Shown one piece after another: positions 55,323 through 64,000 of a stretch of DNA of 64,000 nt (position 1 is the stretch's first letter; each line of letters begins with the position of its first letter). Position numbers and translations under genes: made by a program. The notes beneath the pieces are model-generated. The model did not search any database and was not told the DNA's origin. It worked only from the letters and a program-made list of their open reading frames with translations. The DNA comes from Paraspadella gotoi (lineage: Eukaryota > Chaetognatha). The stretch lies in contig CM119271.1 in assembly GCA_051294375.1 (NCBI GenBank), positions 14,328,770-14,392,769 on the forward strand, given 5' to 3'.

Positions 55323-55739
55323 CGCTCGGAACCGCGGGAAGAAGAAAGGGACGCGTGATGACGAAAAGAACGAAGCGATTCAAAGGCAAAAGTGAATAAG
55401 TATCGCGCGGATATTAAAAGTGGAAGCTGAGGCGCTTTATTTCCAAATTAAATTTCTCGAGACGGCGACGACTGAAAAAGACTGATTCTCTCCAAATGAA
55501 ACGTCGACGCTTCTTTTTTTTTTTGCTTTAAGTCCCGTTGCTTCCCATTCAACGACAAATTTCTAACCCAAAATCCCCTTTCCGTCGATGTTATTTAACC
55601 TAAAAACGGAAGATAAACCTGAAGCAAGATTTCTTGGTATACCTAGAAAACGGGGAAACAAAAAACTTTGGAAGCTAATCTGAACAAATAAAATCGACTG
55701 CAATTTGAAAGATGAAAGTTCAAATTCTCGTCTCTTGGA

Positions 55740-56509
55740 TCAAGCCGCGGTTTCCATGGCCTCTTCTTCGTATTTGCCTTTGGCCTTCGCCATGGCCTCC
55801 AACTTGGCCTTGGCCCGTCTGTCCAAGATCTTCTTGCGATCCTTGTCCAGTTTGAGCTTGACGATCTGTAAGTTCGACGGGTGGATGCCGACCTGGTAAT
55901 AGAGGGGGGAACGAGTCATAAAATATTGAAAGAAAAGATTAAAAGTTAGTTATTTTTGTATAAACAGTCTCATTGGATAAATATAATTTAACTTTACCGG
56001 AACAGTGGCGCCATTAGCCTTTTCTCGCTGAATTCTCTCGATATAAATCACGTACTTCTTTCTGTAGACCTACAATTAAAATAAACGGATTTCAGTCATA
56101 AGTTTTTTTACATTTTAACCAATGAAATAAGTACAACCCATATAAATAGTTAATAAATATCAATTGTTTTATCAAATTTGAATTTTAAGCCTAACCAGCC
56201 TACCGACCTGAGTGACCTTGCCCGTTTGTTGACCCTTGTAATGACCCCGAGTGACGATGACCTCATCGTCCTTCCTGACGGGCATGCTGCGCACATTGTA
56301 CTTTTGTCTTAAGTCCTTCGACAAGGGGGCGCTCATGATCTTGCGGCGAATGTGCGACGGCGCTTGAAAGTGGCGTCGCCTGGAGAAGAGAAAGATATAT
56401 TAGCTTTGTTATAAACACTAGTCTACAATAAAATACATTAGCGTTATAATATAAGTAAAAGAAACCTGTTCTTTCTTCTGGACGAAGAGACGAAAGGATT
56501 GAGCTTCAT
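55740..56509 (-). CDS. RPL26: 60S ribosomal protein L26 (uL24)
   Basis: Large-subunit ribosomal protein near the exit tunnel. Four exons, about 56468-56509, 56217-56381, 55998-56071 and 55740-55894. Protein parts in order: [74 protein letters not shown] (KOW motif), [40 protein letters not shown] and [13 protein letters not shown]. All are near identical to other animals. Introns are 75-130 bases. Confidence 0.97.
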
Positions 56510-57142
56510 CTTTTTTTTTTTTTAGTTTTATTCGAAAATAAACTTATCAATAAAAATCTGTAAAAACAAATGTAGTAGTAAACGATCATGAGGGAGAAAA
56601 AAAAAATTCATTTTAAAGGAAAAAATTAAGAATTATGAGCAGTAAATCGCGATGAAAATGAAAAAAATATACGTAAACAGAATTCGTTTAAAATGAAGCT
56701 TTTTTTTAATCAGTTATTATCGTTTTTAACTAAACCATAATGCTGAATTTAAAAAAAAATCGAATAAAAACATGAAACAAAAAAAAAAAAAGTTTTTGAA
56801 TGGATGCTAATTGAGACTAGAAGTTTATAAGTTTCCGTTCACGATGCGACAGAGGAAAAACGATTTCTTCTATTCGTAAAAGTGTTTTCTTGCAATATTC
56901 CTATTACATACTATTCAATACAACGTCCTATTCAATTCAAAAACGACAGGAATTTTGAAATGTAACGAAAATGTACGGATAAGTTTCCGTACGGAATAAA
57001 AAGTGTCGATTTCGAGCTACGAAGGGACTCGAGAAAGAGAAGTAAAAGGGTTAAACTTAAACAGAGAGAGAGAGAGAGAGAGAACGAGAGGGAGTCAATT
57101 GAATACCTAACAATGAGAAAACGAGCCTTCGTACGGAGAAAA

Positions 57143-57250
57143 TCCTCACGTTATCGCCCCCATATCTCCGCCCATTTAAATTAATTAATTTAATTATTAA
57201 TCAATTTAATTAATCCTCACGTTATCGCCCCCCATATCTCCGCCCATTTA
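57143..57250. repeat. Direct repeat of a 37-base unit
   Basis: TCCTCACGTTATCGCCCC and the following CATATCTCCGCCCATTTAA occur at 57143-57179 and again at 57214-57250. They are separated by a TTAATTAA-type spacer. Confidence 0.9.
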
Positions 57251-57805
57251 ACTTCCTCGACCGAAAAGGAAAAAAAAAGGAAATAGGAGATCTGTAGCTT
57301 TGAACGACGACGCCGACGATCCATCGATCCAACAATGAATGAGTTTCTTTTCTTAACCTCACAAAGAAATCCAGAACTTTATTCCAGTTCTTCCCCATTC
57401 ATCTCGAAGCCGTCACACACCTCGAGGTGGCGTTAATATTGACTACTCGCCGTGAGCGACTTAATACTCACAAAGCGCCCGTAGTTTGATTTGCAAGGGG
57501 GGAAAAAAAAGGTAAGTATTTCAAATTTATCTATCGTCTCCCAATACGCTCAAAAAACCAAGAATAAATATTTGTAACGTGAATTTATTACGTTTTCTCG
57601 GTCGCTACGGAGACAACAGAAACTAAAACTATGACATCATCGAAAACACGAAATTAATGTTAATTCGTTTGACGCCAAAGCCAAACGGATTGGCGAAACT
57701 ATTATGATGCATTTGAAAAAAAAAATCACCTTGACCGAAATAGAGAACACAGAACCAGAATTATGAAGGAACGAACATTACTGCACGTCACAGTAGACAC
57801 ACTTT

Positions 57806-57811
<6 letters not shown>

Positions 57812-57897
<86 letters not shown>
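57812..57897. repeat. (CT)n microsatellite, about 43 units
   Basis: An 86-base uninterrupted dinucleotide tract ending 42 bases beyond the malectin stop codon, so it is probably in the malectin 3' UTR (read as GA). Confidence 0.98.
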
Positions 57898-57899
<2 letters not shown>

Positions 57900-57939
57900 C
57901 AACCTCGTCACTCATTCTCCCTCTCATGTCTTTCCTCGG

Positions 57940-59769
57940 CTACAACTTGCAAAGACAAAAGAGCAAAGGGATGAAGGCGCCGATGGCGACGAGAAGAGGA
58001 AGCAGCGTCGTCGTGTCGTCGGCGGCGTAAGGATCCGCCGCTTTGGGTCCCGACGTCTTGTACTTCCGGTCGCGACGCTGCTGATCCTGGCGATGGCGTT
58101 CGGGAGTTGGCGCTTCGAAGTCGGTTTCGTCATCGGCGTCGTCGTCGTCTTCGTCGTCGGAGGATGATTGCACGTCGCGGCGACGATCGCGTTTCGCCTC
58201 TTTATTCTATTAGGGAGAGAGAGTGAGAGAGAGAGAGAGAAATGAACAACTTAATAATTTCTAAATCCAAATTCTCTTTGAAGTCGAATAAAAAAACCGA
58301 CCGCGTCGGAATGTTCCGTCTTGAAGGGTGCGAGTTGAGGGACTTGGCTCGGCGTTCCCTTGACAACCAAAATAGCGTTGATCTTGGGATTGTCTCGTGA
58401 TCCTTTGATGAACTCCACCCGCAACGTTCCATCAAACGAAGTGTCTTCGCCCTGTTATCCCAAACGGATGATCGTGAATACCATATAAGATTTATCGTAT
58501 TTATTATCTTGTGATTAATAAACAAAGATGGAACAAAATTCGAATAGGCTGTGATCGAAAAGACGCATAATCTTTACCAGAAGTTAGGATTAGTTTCTCG
58601 CATTCGCTTTTTTGTATTCTCTACGTTCTCTCTTCTACTTTTTTAAAATAATTATATTATTTAATAATATAATTTTTATATAGAAGAGTTTGAAATGAAT
58701 TTTCAACAACGATTTTATTTTAATAAAAAACGGACATATTTTTTAATGCTGATGAAGGCTTGTAGTCAAGCCGAAACATGCCCGTTTTTTATTAAAATAA
58801 AATAAAATTCATTTCAAACTCTTCTATTTATTACACAACGAAAAGAAAGGATTATACCACAATTTTTATTTATTAATTTATTACAAGTTTCATAAAATTT
58901 TCAAAATTCTTTCCTAAGTTTCTATAAAATTCCTTTGCCAAAATATTAATTTTAGGGACCTGAACTTTGAGCATTCCGTCGGCGACGGTGAAGGGGACGA
59001 GCTCGTCGTGAGCGACGCCGTGACCAACGATGGAGAAGATGTCCAAGTCGCTGACGACGACGTGTTCGCTGTTGACGACCACATCGAACACTTTCTGCCC
59101 GGGGCCGTTGAAGTACACTTCCGAGAATTTTAACACTGCATGAGATAAGAGCGATAAGAAACGAGCTCATTTCTTTCTAAGCATTCTGTATTATCTTTTT
59201 CGTTCTTGACATTCCATCTTGGCATTCTTTACATTCGTTCCTGGCATTTTTAACATCCTTTCCCATTCACTTTCCTACATACCCAAAACGTAGTCGCCGT
59301 CCTCCTTGATAGGAATGTTGTACCCAAAGGTTTGCGTGTGGTATCGCTCCGTCTGGTAGAGTACCTGGTCGTGCGGGTGGACCCTGTGGATGCTCAGTTG
59401 TTTCCCGAAGTCGGAGGCGATGCCCACGTGACTGGACAGCGGATCTCGTTTGTAGGCGATGCCGTTGACGTCGGTGTGGGCGTCGCCGCCGGCGTTGATG
59501 GCGTATATCACGTTGGACGATTCCAGGCCTTTTGTGAAATTGTCAAAAAAAAGAAGTTTGGGAACGTGAGTTTAAAACAAATTTAGCCCCGAATGTGACT
59601 CACCTCCGGCGGCGCCAGGAAGTAGCAGAGAAAAGAGATGTAAGTGAAAGAGGAGGAGGAAGAGCGAGGACGTGAGGCGGCGGCGAAACCCGAAAAGGCG
59701 GTGGGAGGCGAGAGGCGATGATGGGTCGCGAGGCGTCGTCGTCGTCGTCGTCGTCCGCGTCGAGATCAT
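57940..59769 (-). CDS. MLEC: Malectin, ER carbohydrate-binding protein
   Basis: Binds diglucosylated N-glycans in the ER and takes part in glycoprotein quality control. Five exons, about 59604-59769, 59281-59533, 58957-59137, 58298-58455 and 57940-58206. A hydrophobic signal ([20 protein letters not shown]) precedes [39 protein letters not shown] and [10 protein letters not shown] in the malectin fold. [20 protein letters not shown] and [20 protein letters not shown] follow. Next come [20 protein letters not shown], an Asp-rich linker, and the C-terminal anchor [20 protein letters not shown], almost the same as in vertebrates ([20 protein letters not shown]). The Tyr and Asp ligand-binding positions appear kept. 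An upstream in-frame ATG (59808) is possible. Confidence 0.96.
58678..58829. repeat. Foldback element in malectin intron with hammerhead-like loop
   Basis: Arms 58678-58736 and 58778-58829 are inverted copies (AGAAGAGTTTGAAATGAATT at the outer end), with about 8 extra bases in the left arm. The loop (58749-58777) reads CTGATGA, then GGCTTG, TAGT, CAAGCC, then GAAAC. These are the conserved boxes of a hammerhead ribozyme around a 6-bp stem II, with one extra A before the stem. Confidence 0.65.
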
Positions 59770-59809
59770 TTTGTAAAAAATTGTTTTACTCTTTCGAGTT
59801 TGTTTCACT

Positions 59810-61463
59810 AATTTTGTTCAAATTTATGAATAACGACTGTTAATTAAAAAAAAAAATTAAAAGATAAAAATTCAGGACGCGAAAAAAGGGAACGAAACAA
59901 ATAGCGAATATAAACAAAACGTAAATAATAAAATTGTTAAAAAAAAAACGATCACTTTAGATCAGGAACGAAAACTTGATTCGGCGAAAAAAAAGACGAG
60001 GTTTAATGTACGAAGCGCAATGTAAAAAAACTTTGGTTTTCAAGCGTCATCACAAATCAAGCGAAAAAAAAAACTAAACAAAAACAAAAAGAAAAAAAAA
60101 ATTAAGTGAAATATTTTCGGGCATCCGTCAAAGATTATAAATTAATCGTGAATAAATCAGCGTGCGACAAAAACGTTTTGCATAAACATTTCTATTACCT
60201 GAATTTAAAAGAAATTTAAATTTTAAACCCTGCTTAAAGTTCTCATAATAAAAACAATGTCATGCTCAAAATATTCCTCAATATCTAAACTCTTTAGGAT
60301 GCTGGAATTGTAAAAAGGACACAAAAAAGTGGCGAAAACTTTTACTGAGAGGTTAGTACGTTTTCATTTTTAAATCATACCATTTAAATGGAGTCTAATA
60401 TTCTAAAAAAAGCGCGGTATACATGGTGAGAAAAATGTGACAATTTTGAAGGCAAAGCGATACGAATCTCACAGTAAGCAATGGAGATTATATTCGCGCA
60501 AAATCTCAGGGTCAAATCGTATCAATGATCGAATCTGAGAGGAATAAAGATTAAAAAAAAAAAAAACGCCCAAAAAGCAGAAAATTTTCAAAATGAAAAA
60601 TAAATCTCTCAAGGTTTTAAAAGATTTCTCGTAGTTAAAGCGAAGATTACAATTAATTAACCTCACAAGTGAGACGGAATTTAAATGCTACAATTCACAC
60701 AAAGAAGTAGTCACGGCGAAAAAGAAAAGTACAAAAAACACGGGTTAACTTTGTTTTAAATCTAAAGCGATTGTAGTACCATGTCCTTCAAAACTAATGG
60801 ATATTTTAGCCGATGACAACCAGTTACAGTAAAGGTAAGAAAAACTAACATGACTTCAACTCAGTTTTTTTGACAAAGAAAATATATTTCCTCAATCATG
60901 TGGTACAAAGTTAATTTCATGTAGTATAATGAATAGAGACTTTCAACTCATCGTGTCATTCGATGATTTGACGCAAAAAGACTTTCGACGGTTGGCGAAC
61001 AAAGGTCGAAACTTCCTTCAAATTAATTCGATACCAACACTCGACGTTGATTTATGAAAAGTGGACTAGTAGAACATGATTAAACGAAAAAAACTTGTAA
61101 AGAAAGAAAATCTCCATATACGCCGCCATGGGTGCTTTGGATGAGATACGTTTTCATGATATATATGATAGATAATACATTAAAAAGAAGTATATATTAC
61201 AGAGTTTTATCCGTTTCTCAAATAGCTCTTGAGATCAGTCATCGGTCATTATTGCACCATCTTTTTTTTTAGCTTCAATTCGCAAAACACGAATTTTTGC
61301 AAGTTGAGAAATGCCCTCGGACTACAAACCCATTACAAGCGTTATTGTGCACTAACTATTAATTTTTTTTTCATACGAGTTGCGATAATTGGTTTAGCTT
61401 TGGAAAAGTCCGTGTCGTTTTAAATTCTTCTTCGAATCGGGCGGTGAAGCGGTTCCGTGTCTC
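59810..61463. other. AT-rich spacer between malectin and the MTUS-like gene
   Basis: About 1.65 kb of AT-rich sequence with many A and T runs. It probably holds the 3' UTR of the MTUS-like gene and the malectin promoter. No exon was supported. Confidence 0.55.
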
Positions 61464-64000
61464 TCATTGAGATTCGACGTCGATGTCGTCGTCGTCGTCG
61501 TCATCGTTTCCAATGTCTTCCTCCGTCTCCTCCACGTCAGTGTCATGAAAACGTCGACCGGGATGGCGACGCAACTGTACCTCCTTCACGTAAACATACA
61601 TAGAGAATGTTGATGATGACAAAGACGATGACACTGATGACGATGCTATCATGATTTAGGACATTTATTACCTCGTGCTCGTCCTCGTCTTCATCTTCGT
61701 TTCCTTCCCGCCAAGATTCCCGGTGCGACTTTCGTTCGCTTGAGGCCGAAGTTTGCTGACCCGACCCGCGACCTGAACCTTGACCCGATTCTTGACCCGA
61801 TGATGCGTGACCCGACGACCTACGACCTTCCGACGCTTCGCCGCCGTTGTTCCCTTCGCTCAGAGATTCCACAGCGGCGCTAGTGTCGTCGTCGTGGTCG
61901 TGATCCTTTGTGGAAGACGAATGGACAAGGGAATGTCAAATCTTATTTGCCTGTTGCAGTTAATTTCCCAACCAGATCGTGGTTGTCCATTATGAGACAA
62001 CCAGACAATACAATCTGAACAACTTTGTTTCAAATTTTGCGATTGGCAAAAGAAGAGCATTTATTTTAATGTTAGACGGCGAAGCATTTTTATTTCTCAC
62101 AAATAAATAAAACCGTAGCCACCACCCGACACTCAGACGAAAATGATATGGGAAAGAACAATAAATTAAACACAATGGCAAGTTCAAAATTAAATTTCAA
62201 TAATTGCGATTGAGGGGGTGGAATCGACCAAGCGAATATTCCATTATTTTCCCTCAAAAGTCTATGTTGACCAATGACCATATAACACGTTAAAAAGAAA
62301 AGATAAGTAAATCAGCAGATTTTTCGGGGGAGAAAAGGTAAAAAAGAAAAGAGATAAATTAAAAAGTTTATTTATTGCTTTTTTTAAATTGCATTTTCAT
62401 TCGCCGTATCTCACTGAATGACTTATCGTCAACCAACCCTCCCAAGAACTCGTCCCCCCCTCCCACCGTACCTGCATCTCCATGACGTCGACTTCTCTTT
62501 GGACCAAAGGATCGGGAATTCCCTCTCTCCCGTTTCGAGAGTCGGAGTCCGCCATCGACACCGCCGGCGCCGCTGGAGGAGGCTTCGACTCCTCCTCTTC
62601 CTTCTCATTCTCCTCTTCCTTCTCCTCGTCGGATCGACCTCCGAACGGACGACGACATCCGCCGTTCGTCACGGATGTGGTGGGCGTGTCGCCATCGGCG
62701 GTCGACGTCGGGCGGCGGCGAAGAAGAAGACGCCGCACCGCGGATTTGAGACTGCTGTTGCTGAAGCGACACCTGTTGCTGCAACAGCTGTTGTCGCTGC
62801 GACGGCGGGAGGATGGGAGATTCCTCGAGATCGGCGGAACTTCGAGAGTCGGTCGAGTCCCAAGCGAAACGACGCCCGCTGAAAAATAAAGAGTCAGAAA
62901 ATAATATATCTCTCTCTTTCTCTCTCTCTCTCTCTCACTCACCCCTTGACGCGTCCAACGGGCTGGGCGTCGCCGGACGAGGCGGGCGTGGCGCCGTTCA
63001 ACTTCCGGTCTCCTCCGGCGTTGGACGATCCTCCCGAGTTGAAGACGCTGTCGTTCTCGTAAGGACCCAAAGATCTGGACATGAACTTGGCGCTTTTGGT
63101 GACGCGCGGCGATCCGAAGCAGTGCATTGGAGAAGATGCGGACGACGCCGCCGCGCCCATCGGGTAAAAGGACGACGCCGACGCCGGGTGAGGCGCGCCG
63201 GCGGAGCCGGGAACGATGGGCGAGGAAGGAGGGGAATGGGTGACGGAAGGAGTCCGGCGATGATCTTGAGATTTTTTGGAAAAGGGAAAAGGAGAATTAA
63301 GAAGAAAAAATATGAGTCGGTAAGGGGCGAGGGCGAGACTAAGGAAGGGACAAACATCTATGAGGAAAAGTGATAAAGGATAAAGGAGGGTACATAAACA
63401 AAAAAAGTTCCTTACTCGGCAGAGAAACGCTGAGCGAATCCGCGCCGAGGGTGTCGTTCAAACTGGAATGACTCAGCCGATACATTAACTCTTCGTTCTC
63501 CATTGAAATGCGCTTTTTTGCCTGAAAGAATGGAATTAAAATTGAAATCGATTACAATAGAAGGTAATAAACTTAAAGGTTCCCGTCCCTCCTTTCGTCC
63601 TTACCTGCGCCTCCCTGTCTCGCTCGACCCTGAGCTGCTGCTTCTCCTGATGCAGCTGCCTCTCCTGATCCGTCTTGGCCGAGAGCATCGCCGTCAGATC
63701 CTCCACCTTCTGCTCGAGTCGTTGCACCGTCCTTCGAGATTCCATTAACTCTTCCTCCTTCTTGGAGACTTTGTCCAGACGTTGTCGACATTTGCGTATT
63801 TCCTCGTTCTTCATGTCTGGAGAAGACAGGATCAAATAGAAGTGAGAAGCGTTCTTTTTTATCTTTCTCTAAAATCACCATAAATTCCTCACCCAAAACG
63901 ACTTTAAGAGACTCGACCTCTTGGTCGAGGTTCCTGGCTTCGAGGCTGCAGCCGACGGCGGCGTCGACTTTGTCCTTCTTGCGGCGCGAGGCTTCGCCCG
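61464..64000 (-). CDS. MTUS-like microtubule-associated coiled-coil protein, 3' part
   Basis: The gene runs off the window's right edge. Exons, 5' to 3': beyond 63895 (ARNLDQEVESLKVVL), 63604-63814 (MKNEEIRKCRQRLDKVSKKE and KVEDLTAMLSAKTDQERQ), 63420-63522 (KKRISMENEELMYRLSHSS), 62941-63258, about 62475-62882, about 61673-61900 and 61464-61582. The MENEEL segment after a long coiled coil matches the C-terminus of MTUS1 (SMENEELLWKL). In vertebrates the protein ends soon after; here a long Ser/Gln/Gly-rich region and an acidic tail (NDDDDDDDIDVESQ) follow. A short intron of about 118 bases inside the 62475-62882 block (donor CGCG/GTGCGG, acceptor GGAG) would join the Gln-rich frame to the Glu-rich frame. 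Exon joins downstream of MENEEL are inferred. Confidence 0.7.

Noticed and set aside
55895-56467. snoRNA in RPL26 introns
   Set aside because: Only weak D-box-like CTGA and no paired C box at suitable spacing could be seen.

Overview
This is nuclear DNA of an animal with a compact genome: intron-rich genes with short GT-AG introns, AT-rich gaps between genes, and a gene set that includes animal-specific families (NCOA4, an Ajuba/LIMD1/WTIP LIM protein, fukutin, an MTUS-type coiled-coil protein). A sponge or another early-branching animal is a reasonable guess from compactness and protein divergence, but the sequence alone does not name the species. Two runs of N (12661-12685 and 39478-39487) mark assembly gaps.

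Layout, left to right. 1-1000: spacer with a TA-flanked inverted-repeat element. 1119-2816: GDP-L-fucose synthase. 3310-4071: an unrecognised gene. 4851-6830: NCOA4 homologue. 7.0-16.4 kb: a rearranged region with one C2H2 zinc-finger gene (7193-9324), a decayed second copy (14103-16051), an inverted fragment (12686-13575) forming a near-perfect palindrome, and a 3-kb inverted-repeat transposon (9598-12596) whose empty site is preserved in the second copy. 16.8-64 kb: a dense run of housekeeping and signalling genes: cohesin STAG, fukutin, MZT2, NDUFB9, ATP5ME, a zinc-finger gene, CCDC149, RUVBL1, malic enzyme, PPM1K, PET117, an ACL4-like TPR protein, YLPM1, PSTK, the Ajuba-type LIM protein, RPL26, malectin and the 3' part of an MTUS-like gene.

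The most striking global feature is that all 23 recognisable genes lie on the minus strand, often with only 300-500 bases between coding regions and in one case (PET117 to PPM1K) 55 bases. The genes do not form one pathway. Several are mitochondrial (NDUFB9, ATP5ME, PET117, PPM1K and probably malic enzyme), and two act in secretory-pathway glycosylation or its control (fukutin, malectin), with GDP-fucose synthase supplying a sugar donor.

Two otherwise well conserved genes (CCDC149 and the LIM gene) carry a single extra base that breaks the frame. Exon boundaries were read by eye from splice signals and family resemblance and are approximate to a few bases unless stated.
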